DNA of 7,665 bases. Origin: Gammaproteobacteria bacterium. GTDB lineage: Bacteria > Pseudomonadota > Gammaproteobacteria > Steroidobacterales > Steroidobacteraceae. The stretch covers positions 1 to 7,665 of the forward strand of contig VBNY01000154.1 of NCBI GenBank assembly GCA_005877705.1. Reading direction: 5' to 3'. The notes beneath the pieces are model-generated. The model saw nothing but the letters and a program-made list of their open reading frames with translations, ran no database searches and was not told where the DNA came from. Made by a program: the position numbers and the translations under genes. Position 1 is the first letter of the stretch. The number at the start of each line of letters is the position of its first letter. This document shows, one piece after another, positions 1-7,368 of this stretch.

Positions 1-685
1 TGACGCCCTCTTCGATGATGGTGTCGTCGATGGCGCCACGATCGATCGTCGTATTGGCGCCGATCTCCACGTCCGCCCCGATGCGCACCGTGCCGAGCTG
101 CGGCACCTTCAGCCACCGACCGCGCTCAGGCGCGAAGCCGAACCCATCACCGCCGATGACAGTCCCGGGCTGCAGCAAAGCGCGGGCGCCGATTTCGACA
201 CCGCGGCACAAGGTGACTCGCGCCACCAGATGCGCCTCCGCGGCGAGCGTGACCCCCTCTTCAATCAGGCAGTAGGGACCAACGCAGACACGCGGTCCGA
301 CCACGACGCGCTCGCCGATCACGGTGAACGCGCCAACGTGTGCGGTCGGATCGATCCGTGCGCTCGCCGCTACAACTGCCGACGGGTGCACACCGGGAGC
401 AGCCACCGGCGTGGGGTGCAGCAGGCTCGCAATCCGTGCATAAGTTGCATAGGGGTGCTCGCAGACCAACGCGGCGGTTGGGCAATCTTGCGCGTGCACG
501 GCCCCGAGTACGACCGCGCCCGCACGGGTTTGCGCCAGCTGTTGCCGGTAGCGCGGATTCGCCAGAAACGACAGCGCGCACGCATCGGCGCTCGCGAGCG
601 TCGCAACGCGCTCGATGCGCGTGTCGGGATCACCGCGCAACTCGCAGCCAAAGCGCACGGCGAGCTCCCCAAGTGAGATGGCCAT
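1..685 (-). CDS. lpxD: UDP-3-O-(3-hydroxyacyl)glucosamine N-acyltransferase, N-terminal part (3' end outside window)
   Basis: Cytosolic enzyme that transfers a 3-hydroxyacyl chain from acyl carrier protein to the amine of UDP-3-O-acylglucosamine, the third step of lipid A synthesis. The frame runs without a stop for 228 codons from the ATG at 685 to the window edge; an in-frame TGA at 710-712 excludes a much longer form. Residues 1-95 match the N-terminal uridine-binding domain (SFLANPRYRQQL, then HPYATYARIASLL). From about 98 the left-handed beta-helix hexapeptide repeats begin (VHPSAVVAASARIDPTAHVG). GGDGFGFAPERGRW (178-191) and IGANTTIDRGAIDDTIIE (208-225) are strong LpxD signatures. The catalytic histidine, E. 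coli H239, would fall just past base 1. Codons ending in A or T are more frequent here than in bamA. fabZ and lpxA usually follow. Confidence 0.96.
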   Translation of the reverse strand, partial: MAISLGELAVRFGCELRGDPDTRIERVATLASADACALSFLANPRYRQQLAQTRAGAVVLGAVHAQDCPTAALVCEHPYATYARIASLLHPTPVAAPGVHPSAVVAASARIDPTAHVGAFTVIGERVVVGPRVCVGPYCLIEEGVTLAAEAHLVARVTLCRGVEIGARALLQPGTVIGGDGFGFAPERGRWLKVPQLGTVRIGADVEIGANTTIDRGAIDDTIIEEGV

Positions 686-730
686 AGCGTGAGCCGCGAA
701 CAGGCCGCCTCAGCGACCGCGCCTGCCCAA
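686..730 (-). other. 45-base spacer between skp and lpxD
   Basis: It contains a possible weak stem (CAGGC and GCCTG, 15-base loop) on the minus strand and no T tract. A TGA at 710-712 is in frame with lpxD, which limits how far upstream lpxD can start. No clear Shine-Dalgarno lies directly before the lpxD ATG. I see no promoter or terminator. Confidence 0.5.
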
Positions 731-1363
731 TCAGCGTCCCGGCGGCTTGGCGGGAGCCGGCTGCAGGGGCGCGGGAATCGCCGGGCGCGCGGGGGCGGGC
801 TGCACGGGTCCCGGAGCCGCCGGGCGGGCCGCGGCGGGTGCGGGGCCACGCGCCTGCAGAACCGTCAGAATCGCGGGCGTGATATCGAGTGTCGGGGTCG
901 CGTAAATGACCCCGTCAGCGATGATGAGATCGAAATTCTGCGCCTTGGCGTAGGTGCGCACCTCTTCGATCAGCGTGCGCTGCAGGCGGGACATCTCCTC
1001 GTTGCGGCGGGCGTTGAAATCGTCCTGCACTTCGCTTTGCTTGCGGGCGAGCTCGCGGTAGCTGTCGCGCAACTCCTTCTCGGCGCGCGCCCGCTGGTCC
1101 TCCGACATCGTCGCGCCGTCCTTCTGCAGCTTGTCCTCTTTGGTCTTGAGGGTCTGCTGCTGGTTCTGCAGCTCACGCTGACGCGGCGTGAACTCCGTGC
1201 GGATCCCTTCGAGCGCGACCTTGGCCTGCGGCGATTCCTCGACCAGCCGCCCGTAGTCTACGACACCGATCTTGAGCTCGACGGCCCACGCGGGCGCTAC
1301 CGCCAGGATGGCGGCGACGGCCACCATCCAGATCATCGAATTGCTGTTGATCAAACGCTTCAC
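731..1363 (-). CDS. skp: Periplasmic chaperone Skp/OmpH family protein with Pro/Ala-rich tail
   Basis: Periplasmic holdase that, in E. coli, binds unfolded outer membrane proteins as a trimer and passes them to BamA. The GTG start gives 210 residues against about 161 in E. coli. Residues 1-27 form a signal peptide ending in AWA. The mature part opens with LKIGVVDYGRLVEESP (30-45), the family's first strand, then a long charged, Gln-rich coiled-coil hairpin at about 46-140 (the tentacles), and closes with FDLIIADGVIYATPTLDIT (144-162), which completes the trimer body. Residues about 172-210 are an added Pro/Ala-rich tail with a nonamer repeat (186-194 and 199-207). The position right after bamA fits the role. 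The body assignment is secure; the tail has no assigned function. Confidence 0.93.
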   Translation of the reverse strand: MKRLINSNSMIWMVAVAAILAVAPAWAVELKIGVVDYGRLVEESPQAKVALEGIRTEFTPRQRELQNQQQTLKTKEDKLQKDGATMSEDQRARAEKELRDSYRELARKQSEVQDDFNARRNEEMSRLQRTLIEEVRTYAKAQNFDLIIADGVIYATPTLDITPAILTVLQARGPAPAAARPAAPGPVQPAPARPAIPAPLQPAPAKPPGR

Positions 1364-1370
1364 GGAGATA

Positions 1371-1375
1371 CCCCT
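1371..1375 (-). promoter_or_regulatory. Ribosome binding site for skp, overlapping the bamA stop
   Basis: AGGGG on the minus strand, seven bases before the GTG at 1363. Its first A is the last base of the bamA TGA stop. This supports the GTG start and suggests that skp translation is coupled to termination on bamA. Confidence 0.7.
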
Positions 1376-3822
1376 CAGAAAGCCTGGCCGATCGAAAACT
1401 GGAAGCCCTCGGTCTCATCGCCCCAGGTGCAATGAGGCGTGGTGCTGCAGACCGTGGGGTCGGTGCCGTGTTTCGCATTCAGCGGAATGCCGAAACTGAA
1501 CCGGAAGAGCCCGAGCGGCGCGAGCCACTGCACGGCGATGCCCACCGAGCGCTTCAGATCAGAATAATGGAAGCGGTAGTCCACCGGGGTCACAAAGTCG
1601 GGACCGTAGAACTTGGTCTTGCTGCCGGTGTAGAACACGTTGCCGATGTCGAAGAAGGCGCTGACGCGTGCGCTGCTGCGCCATTTGCCGGGCATCGGGA
1701 AAATCAGCTCGTTCTGGCTCGCCACCCGCAGATTGCCGCCATAGGGGTTGCCGAACTGGTCCTTCGGTCCGAGGCGGCTCTCGCGGTAGCCGCGCACACT
1801 GTCCGGGCCGCCGCCGAAGAACTGCCGGTACGGCGGGATCGCCGTGGTGCTCCGCATGGGCTCGCCGTAATCCACCGCCGCGTTGAATGCCAGGGTGAAG
1901 GAGTGCCACAGCGGCACGTACTTGAGGAACCCATACTGCGCGACCCAGTACTCGACGCTGCTGCCGGGGACCGTGGTGGAGAGGTTGATGAAGTTGCGCG
2001 AGCCGCGGTCGGCAAACAGAGTGCGGTTGCGGTTGTCCCAGCCCCAGCCGGTCACCAGCTCCGCGGTCTTGAAGTCGGTGCCGTAGAAAACGTAGTCGTT
2101 GTTCGAGGCGTCATCGTGGGCGAGCCGATGGTACGGGCTGCCGTTCGACTGCACCCACTGCTGCGCCTGCAGGGCGCTGCCGAGGGAGCTGGTGAGCAGC
2201 TGCGAGCTCTCGAAGGAGGCGCCGAGCCGCACGAACTGGTACTCGGTGATCGGATAGTCCCAGGTGGGCCCGAAGCTCAAGGTCTTGGACGAGAAGTTCG
2301 AGGACGACGACACGAACTGCGTGACGTCGCGATAGCTCAGGGACAGCGTGCGCGACAGATGATCGATGTTGGTATACGGGTTGGTGTGCTGAATGCTGTA
2401 GACCTTGCTGTAGGCCCCGCCATTCAGCTCGATCGCGACGCGCTGTCCGGTGCCGAGGAAGTTGGCGTCCGCGTAGCTGCCGTTGAGCATGAACTTGTAC
2501 GTCTCGGAATAGCCGATGCCGCCGCCCAACTGGGCGCTCGGGCCCTCCTCGATCTTGAAGTTCACATCCACCAGGTCCGGGGCGCCGCTCACGGGGGTGG
2601 TCTCGAAGTCCACGTTCTTCACGTACGGCAGGCGCTGGATGAGTTGCTTGGAGCGCTCGAGCGAGGTGTTCGACAGCCAGCCGCCCTCGAGCTGGCGCAT
2701 CTCGCGGCGCATGACCTCGTCGTTGATGCGATTAGCGCCTGAGAAGGTGATGTTGCGCACGTACACGCGATTGCCCGGATCGATGAAGAAAGTGAGCGAC
2801 ACCTGGTGCGTGGCGTTATCGGGGGTCGGCACCGGCTCCACCTTGGCGAAGGCGTAGCCGTCGCGCCCCAGGCGGTTCTGGATCAGCTCCTGGGTGGAGG
2901 TGATGAGCTTGCGGTTGAAGATCTGCCCCGGCTGCACCAGCAGCAGCTTGGCCAGCTCGGCCTCCGGCACCACGAACGTGCCGGCCAGCTTGACCTCCGA
3001 GAGCTTGAAGACCTCGCCCTCCTCGACGTTCACGGTGATGAAGATGTCCTCCTTCTCGGGGGCGATGGCCACCTGGGTGGAATCGATCTGAAAGTTCGCG
3101 TAGCCGCGGTCCATGTAGAAGTTGCGCAGCTTCTCCAGATCCCCCTGCAGCGACTCGCGCGAGTAGCGGTCGTCCTGCTTGTACCAGGAGAGCCAGTTGG
3201 GGGTCTTGAGCTCGAAGCTGTCGAGCACCTCCTTCTGGCGGAACCTGGTGTCGCCGACTAGGTTGATCTGGCGGATCTTGGCACGCTTGCCCTCCTTGAT
3301 GTCGATCTTGATCTTCACGCGATTGCCGGATTCCTCCTCCACGTGCGGGTCGATCCTGACGCCGTACTTGCCGCGGCTGAAGTACTGATCGGTGAGGTAC
3401 TGGGTGACGTCCTCGAGCACCGAGCGGTCGAAGGTCTTGCCGGTCGCGAGCCCCACGTTGCGCAGCGACTTCTGCAGATCCTCGGTCTTGATGTCCTTGT
3501 TGCCGGTGATCTCGAAGCTCTCGATGGAGGGGCGCTCGAGCACCACGACCACCAGCGTGGTGCCGTCACGGCGCAGCTGCACGTCGCGGAAGAACCCGGT
3601 CGCGTACAGCGCACGGATCGCCTCACGCACGCGCTGCGCACTCAGGTGGTCCCCGATGTTCACCGGCAGGTAGTTGTAAACGGTGCCTTCGGAGACGCGC
3701 TGCAATCCTTCGACGCGGATGTCGCCGACCGTGAAGTCCACCGCGCTCGCCGTCGTCTGCGCGAGCGCGAGCGTCGAGCGCAGAACTAAGGCGACCGCGG
3801 CGAGAACGACCCGAGGCTTCAT
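1375..3822 (-). CDS. bamA: Outer membrane protein assembly factor BamA (Omp85)
   Basis: Central subunit of the BAM complex, which folds and inserts beta-barrel proteins into the outer membrane. The 815 residues compare with 810 in E. coli. A signal peptide covers residues 1-21, with likely cleavage after ALA (19-21); an Arg at 15 ends its hydrophobic core. Five POTRA domains follow: about 28-97 (FTVGDIRVEGLQRVS), 98-178, 181-268, 271-350 and 353-426. The 16-stranded barrel then runs to the C-terminal Phe (FQFSIGQAF), a normal outer membrane beta-signal. The loop 6 signature is VRGY at 676-679 in the family's VRG(F/Y) form, preceded by FFGGGPDS. The only two cysteines, C792 and C798, sit in an enlarged turn before the last strand. 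The start has GGTGG seven bases upstream. It is followed after 11 bases by skp, its periplasmic chaperone partner. Confidence 0.97.
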   Translation of the reverse strand: MKPRVVLAAVALVLRSTLALAQTTASAVDFTVGDIRVEGLQRVSEGTVYNYLPVNIGDHLSAQRVREAIRALYATGFFRDVQLRRDGTTLVVVVLERPSIESFEITGNKDIKTEDLQKSLRNVGLATGKTFDRSVLEDVTQYLTDQYFSRGKYGVRIDPHVEEESGNRVKIKIDIKEGKRAKIRQINLVGDTRFRQKEVLDSFELKTPNWLSWYKQDDRYSRESLQGDLEKLRNFYMDRGYANFQIDSTQVAIAPEKEDIFITVNVEEGEVFKLSEVKLAGTFVVPEAELAKLLLVQPGQIFNRKLITSTQELIQNRLGRDGYAFAKVEPVPTPDNATHQVSLTFFIDPGNRVYVRNITFSGANRINDEVMRREMRQLEGGWLSNTSLERSKQLIQRLPYVKNVDFETTPVSGAPDLVDVNFKIEEGPSAQLGGGIGYSETYKFMLNGSYADANFLGTGQRVAIELNGGAYSKVYSIQHTNPYTNIDHLSRTLSLSYRDVTQFVSSSSNFSSKTLSFGPTWDYPITEYQFVRLGASFESSQLLTSSLGSALQAQQWVQSNGSPYHRLAHDDASNNDYVFYGTDFKTAELVTGWGWDNRNRTLFADRGSRNFINLSTTVPGSSVEYWVAQYGFLKYVPLWHSFTLAFNAAVDYGEPMRSTTAIPPYRQFFGGGPDSVRGYRESRLGPKDQFGNPYGGNLRVASQNELIFPMPGKWRSSARVSAFFDIGNVFYTGSKTKFYGPDFVTPVDYRFHYSDLKRSVGIAVQWLAPLGLFRFSFGIPLNAKHGTDPTVCSTTPHCTWGDETEGFQFSIGQAF

Positions 3823-3829
3823 GCTGCAA

Positions 3830-3834
3830 CCACC
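3830..3834 (-). promoter_or_regulatory. Ribosome binding site for bamA
   Basis: GGTGG read on the minus strand, seven bases before the ATG at 3822. It is an imperfect Shine-Dalgarno, but its spacing and the signal peptide that starts right after it fix the bamA start here rather than at the upstream in-frame codons. Confidence 0.55.
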
Positions 3835-3920
3835 AGTTTCTCCCCTTCCGCGCACTGTGCGTCGCGAGTTCTTCTGTCGAGTGTTGGATGAGGACGCCCG
3901 CAGCGCGCCCTGGCACGGGC

Positions 3921-3934
3921 GGCGCGCGTGCGCC
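3921..3934 (-). repeat. Small GC hairpin in the rseP-bamA gap
   Basis: A perfect five-base inverted repeat, GGCGC and GCGCC around a four-base loop. No run of T follows on the minus strand, so it is not a standard Rho-independent terminator. In DNA this rich in GC such a short stem could arise by chance. Confidence 0.35.
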
Positions 3935-3961
3935 TCAAACCCCCTAACGGGCGACGGCCGG

Positions 3962-5335
3962 TCAACTGAACTGGCGCGCGAGATCGTTGAACAGCGCAAC
4001 CCCCATCAGCAGGATGAGCAGCGCGATGCCGAGCTGCTGGCCGAAGGCTTGTGCCCTTTCGGACAGCGGGCTGCCCTTGAGCCACTCGACGAGCTGAAAG
4101 ACGATCTGGCCGCCGTCCAGAATCGGAATCGGCAGCAGGTTCAGAAAGCCGAGCGACAGCGAGATGAGCACCAGGAAACCCATGAACGAGGCGACCCCGG
4201 CCTGGGCGGAGTCTCCCGCGAACTCGGCGATGGCGAGCGGACCGCTCAGGTTCTTCAGCGATACCTGCCCGAGCAGCATGCGCCAGAAGAGGCGCGCCTG
4301 CAGGACGGTCATGCTCCAGGCTTCGCCGCCCGCGCGGCCGAGCGCGGCCGTTGGCGTCAGGTCGGTGTGCGACAGCATGCTCGCGGGATAGGTGATTCCC
4401 TGCGGCTGCATCACGCGGATGCGTCCGATGCGCTTGGCCCCGGCCTCCTCGGCCGCCACGGCCACGCGCGCTGTCTGCTCCACGCCGCCGCGCCGATAGG
4501 TGATTGCAAGAGTCTCGCCCGGGTGCGCGCTGATGCGCGCCACGATCTCGCGGAAATCGCTCACCGGCGCGCCTTCGATCGCGACGATCTGGTCGCCGGC
4601 CTTGAGGCCGGCGCGCGCGGCGGGTCCGTCCGGCATGACCTGCCCGAGCACCGCGGGGATCGGCGGCGCCCAGAATTGAAACCCGAGGCCCCTGAAGAGC
4701 TCCGCAGGTTCCGTCAGTCGGCGGCGCTGAGCGGCGTCGGGCACGCTGAGGGTCACGGTGTGCACCGCCCCATCCGCCGCGCGCACCGCCAGGGCGGCCT
4801 CGCCGCGCGAGCTCATCGCATCCAGCAGCCCAAACACGACATCACGCTGACCCGTGACGGCGCTGCCGTTGATGGCGCGGATCTCGTCTCCGGAGCGCAG
4901 CCCCGCGCGCGCGGCGATCGAACCCTGCGCGAGGTCGCCGACGACCGGCTTGACCTCGGTCACGCCGCTCGCCCAAAACATGCCCCACAGCAGCAGCACC
5001 GCGAACAGGATGTTGAAACAGGGACCCGCGAGCAGCACGACGATGCGTTGCCACGGCGGCCGGCGCGTGAAGGAGCGCGCCAGGTCCTCGGGCGCGACCG
5101 GACCCTCGCGCTCATCGAGCAGCTTCACGTAGCCGCCGAGCGGGATGGCGGCGATCACGTATTCGACGCGATCGGCCCCCGCCACGCGCCGCACGAGCGG
5201 CTTGCCGAAGCCGACCGAAAACCGCAGCACCTTGAAGCCGAGCCTTCTGGCAACCCAGAAGTGGCCGAACTCGTGCACCGTGACGAGCAGGCTCACGGCG
5301 ACGACGAACCACAGCGCGTACCAGATGAGATTCAT
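3962..5335 (-). CDS. rseP: Site-2 intramembrane zinc metalloprotease RseP
   Basis: Inner-membrane S2P protease. In E. coli it cleaves the anti-sigma factor RseA within the membrane after DegS, releasing sigma-E, and clears remnant signal peptides. The 457 residues compare with 450 in E. coli. The zinc-binding HEFGH is at residues 21-25 in the first transmembrane segment, and the third ligand is D407 in ILDGG near the C terminus. Two periplasmic PDZ domains lie at about 128-200 and 225-297 (the second includes GPAARAGLKAGDQIVAIEG). NLSGP at 362-366 is the conserved stretch before the C-terminal membrane segments, and the end (LMGVALFNDLARQ) closely resembles E. coli. The ATG start overlaps the dxr stop as ATGA, with AGGGG at 5345-5349, nine bases upstream. 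The partner genes degS, rseA and rpoE are not in this window, so the RseA role here is inferred from the family. Confidence 0.97.
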   Translation of the reverse strand: MNLIWYALWFVVAVSLLVTVHEFGHFWVARRLGFKVLRFSVGFGKPLVRRVAGADRVEYVIAAIPLGGYVKLLDEREGPVAPEDLARSFTRRPPWQRIVVLLAGPCFNILFAVLLLWGMFWASGVTEVKPVVGDLAQGSIAARAGLRSGDEIRAINGSAVTGQRDVVFGLLDAMSSRGEAALAVRAADGAVHTVTLSVPDAAQRRRLTEPAELFRGLGFQFWAPPIPAVLGQVMPDGPAARAGLKAGDQIVAIEGAPVSDFREIVARISAHPGETLAITYRRGGVEQTARVAVAAEEAGAKRIGRIRVMQPQGITYPASMLSHTDLTPTAALGRAGGEAWSMTVLQARLFWRMLLGQVSLKNLSGPLAIAEFAGDSAQAGVASFMGFLVLISLSLGFLNLLPIPILDGGQIVFQLVEWLKGSPLSERAQAFGQQLGIALLILLMGVALFNDLARQFS

Positions 5336-6549
5336 GCGCGAGCGCCCCTCAGTGACTCAGCTCTTGTCGCGGCGCGCGGCCCGAAGATCCGCTCACGTGC
5401 CAGCTGTCTGCCTTGCGCATCGGCCGCCAGCACGTCGTCCAGCCCCCCGATCACTCCCTCGGCCCCCCTGCTGACCACGGCTTCAATGACTGCGGCGATC
5501 TCGAGAAAGTTCAATCGCCGCTCGAGGAAGGCCTCGACGGCCACCTCGTTGGCGGCATTGAGCAGCACCGGCGCCAGGCCGCCGGAGCGCGCCGCGCCCT
5601 GCGCCAGCCCCAGGCAGCGGAACCTGTCGTGATCGGGGGCGTGGAAGTCGAGCCGCGCCGTCCTGACAAGATCGAGGAATTCTACACCGGCGGAGATTCT
5701 CTCGGGCCAGGCCAGCGCGTGGGCGATCGGCGTGCGCATGTCGGGCCTGCTGAGCTGCGCCAGCATCGAGCCGTCCAGATATTCGACCAGCGAGTGCACG
5801 ATGCTCTGGGGATGAACGACGATGTCCACCTGCGCGGGCGTCAACCCGAACAGCAGACAGGCCTCGATGAGCTCGAGGCCCTTGTTCATCAGCGTCGCCG
5901 AATCCACCGAGATCTTGCGCCCCATCACCCAGTTGGGATGGGCGCACGCGGCCTCGGGCGTAACGGTCGCGAGCGCGGCAAGAGGCAGGTCCCGGAACGG
6001 CCCGCCGGACGCGGTGAGCAACACGCGGCGCACTCCTGGGGGCGCGACGCCGGCGCGTGCCGTCGGCGGCAGGCACTGGAAGATGGCGTTGTGCTCACTG
6101 TCGATCGGCAGCAGAGTCGCGCCGCACGAGCGGACCGCCTCCATCAGGAGCGGACCCGCCATCACCAGCGACTCCTTGTTGGCCAGCAGCAGGCGCTTGC
6201 CCGCGCGCGCCGCCGCCAGCGTGGAGGGCAAGCCCGCGGCGCCGACAATCGCCGCCATCACGGACTGCGCCTCGGGCAGCGCCGCGATCTCCAGCAGCCC
6301 GCTGTCACCCGCGAGCACCCGCGTCTGCGGGGCCTGCCCGCCGAGGAGCTCGACGAGCGTGCGCGCCGCAGTCTCATCCGCCAACGCCGCGTATGCCGGA
6401 CGCCAACGCAGGACCTGCGCGGCGAGCTTGACCGCGTTGCGGTTTGCGCCGAGGGCCACCAAGTGGAAGCGATCGGGATGCCGCGCGAGCACCTCGAGCG
6501 TGCTCTCGCCGACAGAGCCGGTCGAGCCGAGCACCACCACGCCGATCAC
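5332..6549 (-). CDS. dxr: 1-deoxy-D-xylulose 5-phosphate reductoisomerase
   Basis: Cytosolic NADPH-dependent enzyme that converts DXP to 2-C-methyl-D-erythritol 4-phosphate, the committed step of the MEP isoprenoid pathway. The 405 residues compare with 398 in E. coli. The dinucleotide-binding loop GSTGSVG is at residues 8-14 and LLANKESLV at 121-129. The metal ligands are D150 and E152 (PIDSEHNAIF) and E226 (MNKGLE). S181, H204, W207, S217, N222 and K223 match the E. coli substrate-binding residues with an offset of five. No key residue is missing. The GTG start overlaps the cdsA stop as GTGA and has GGAG at 6557-6560, seven bases upstream. The TGA stop overlaps the rseP start as ATGA. Its place between cdsA and rseP is the Pseudomonas-type order, and it supplies precursor to UppS, two genes upstream. 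Confidence 0.97.
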   Translation of the reverse strand: MIGVVVLGSTGSVGESTLEVLARHPDRFHLVALGANRNAVKLAAQVLRWRPAYAALADETAARTLVELLGGQAPQTRVLAGDSGLLEIAALPEAQSVMAAIVGAAGLPSTLAAARAGKRLLLANKESLVMAGPLLMEAVRSCGATLLPIDSEHNAIFQCLPPTARAGVAPPGVRRVLLTASGGPFRDLPLAALATVTPEAACAHPNWVMGRKISVDSATLMNKGLELIEACLLFGLTPAQVDIVVHPQSIVHSLVEYLDGSMLAQLSRPDMRTPIAHALAWPERISAGVEFLDLVRTARLDFHAPDHDRFRCLGLAQGAARSGGLAPVLLNAANEVAVEAFLERRLNFLEIAAVIEAVVSRGAEGVIGGLDDVLAADAQGRQLARERIFGPRAATRAESLRGARA

Positions 6550-7364
6550 GCCACGACTCCAAGAAGTGCGAGCCCGAAGAACAGCACGGGCGCGGCGCCC
6601 GTCACGCTATCGATCCGGTCCATGACGCCGCCGTGTCCGGGAAACAGGGTACCGCTATCCTTGAGGCCGGCGAAGCGTTTCAGCAGGCTCTCGGTGAGAT
6701 CGCCGACGATCGAGAAGCCGACGACCGCGAGGCACAGCGGCACGAACACCGGCAGCGGAACGCCGAACCACACGCTGCCCCCAACGGCCACGAGGGCGCT
6801 CACGGCGACCCCGCCGAGCACTCCTTCCCAGGTTTTTCCCGGCGAGACATCCGGCGCCAGGCGCACGCGCCCGTAGCGGCGCCCGAAGAAAAAGGCGCCG
6901 CTGTCGGCCACCCACACGAGCAGCAGCGCGAACAGCACCCATTGCGCGCCTCGCGGCTGCGGCTCGATCTCCCGCAGCCGCACGAGTGCGAGCCAAGCGG
7001 GCACGAGCGCGAGCACGCCGGCCAGGCCGGCCGACCACGCAGTGACGCTCCGCGGCGCGAACACGATCCACCCGAGCGCCCCGAGCCACCAGAGCACGGC
7101 GGCCGACAGGACGACGTTGCGTCCCTCGGGGGTCGCGGTTATGAGCCACACGGCCGGCAGCAGCAGCGCCACGAGCGCAACATACGCCACCCGCTGTGGC
7201 GCGGCGGCCAATCGCAGGAACGCGGACCACTCCCAGGCACCCATGAGCACGAGCGCCGTCAGCACGACAACGGTCGCCGCGGCCGGCAGCCAGAACAGGA
7301 CCGCCAGCAGCGCCACGGCCAGCACGACGGCGGTAATCACCCGCTTGCGCAGCGACTCGTTCAC
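6546..7364 (-). CDS. cdsA: Phosphatidate cytidylyltransferase (CDP-diglyceride synthase)
   Basis: Integral inner-membrane enzyme that makes CDP-diacylglycerol from phosphatidic acid and CTP, the branch point for all phospholipids. The chosen GTG start gives 272 residues, close to the usual 270-285. About eight hydrophobic segments are visible, the first at residues 9-30. The family signature lies at residues 226-252: S-x-x-K-R, then KDSG, then PGHGGVMDRID, with the conserved acidic residues present. Upstream are ADSGAFFFGRRYGR and LAPDVSPGKTWEG (about 153-181), also typical. The start is uncertain: another in-frame GTG at 7376 would add four residues (VRDP) and overlap the uppS stop, and neither has a strong Shine-Dalgarno. 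The open frame continues upstream to the window edge, but that stretch is the shadow of uppS. The gene ends in a GTGA overlap with dxr. Confidence 0.95.
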   Translation of the reverse strand: MNESLRKRVITAVVLAVALLAVLFWLPAAATVVVLTALVLMGAWEWSAFLRLAAAPQRVAYVALVALLLPAVWLITATPEGRNVVLSAAVLWWLGALGWIVFAPRSVTAWSAGLAGVLALVPAWLALVRLREIEPQPRGAQWVLFALLLVWVADSGAFFFGRRYGRVRLAPDVSPGKTWEGVLGGVAVSALVAVGGSVWFGVPLPVFVPLCLAVVGFSIVGDLTESLLKRFAGLKDSGTLFPGHGGVMDRIDSVTGAAPVLFFGLALLGVVA

Positions 7365-7368
7365 CGGA

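Larger units (their letters stand above)
3823..3961 (-). other. 139-base intergenic gap between rseP and bamA
   Basis: This is the only sizeable non-coding stretch. The bamA reading frame stays open through it up to 3999, but the codons there read as low-complexity Arg/Ser sequence with no signal peptide, so I do not treat it as coding. Read on the minus strand it is GC-rich in the first half, with a small perfect hairpin at 3921-3934 and no following T tract, and somewhat richer in A near bamA. I found no convincing sigma-70 or sigma-E promoter. In E. coli this junction is followed by a sigma-E-controlled bamA promoter, so an internal promoter is plausible but not shown. Confidence 0.6.

Noticed and set aside
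1432..2742. A 436-codon open frame on the plus strand opposite the BamA barrel
   Set aside because: It is a shadow of bamA with an Ala/Val/Arg/Glu-rich composition and no domain I recognise.
3921..3934. Hairpin after rseP as a transcription terminator
   Set aside because: The stem is only five base pairs and no T tract follows, so it lacks the second element of an intrinsic terminator.
3823..3999. Possible 59-residue N-terminal extension of BamA, since the frame is open to 3999
   Set aside because: The extension would overlap the end of rseP, bury the signal peptide, and reads as Arg/Ser-rich noise. The ATG at 3822 has a signal peptide and a usable ribosome binding site.
3683..5632. A 649-codon open frame on the plus strand opposite rseP and the bamA start
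   Set aside because: It mirrors the strongly GC-ended codons of the minus-strand genes, so stops are rare on the other strand. Its protein is rich in Arg, His, Asp and Ala without recognisable domains, while rseP on the minus strand has complete family motifs.
5413..6876. A 487-codon open frame on the plus strand opposite dxr and the end of cdsA
   Set aside because: Same cause. It is low-complexity Arg/Gln/His-rich sequence crossing two well-supported genes.
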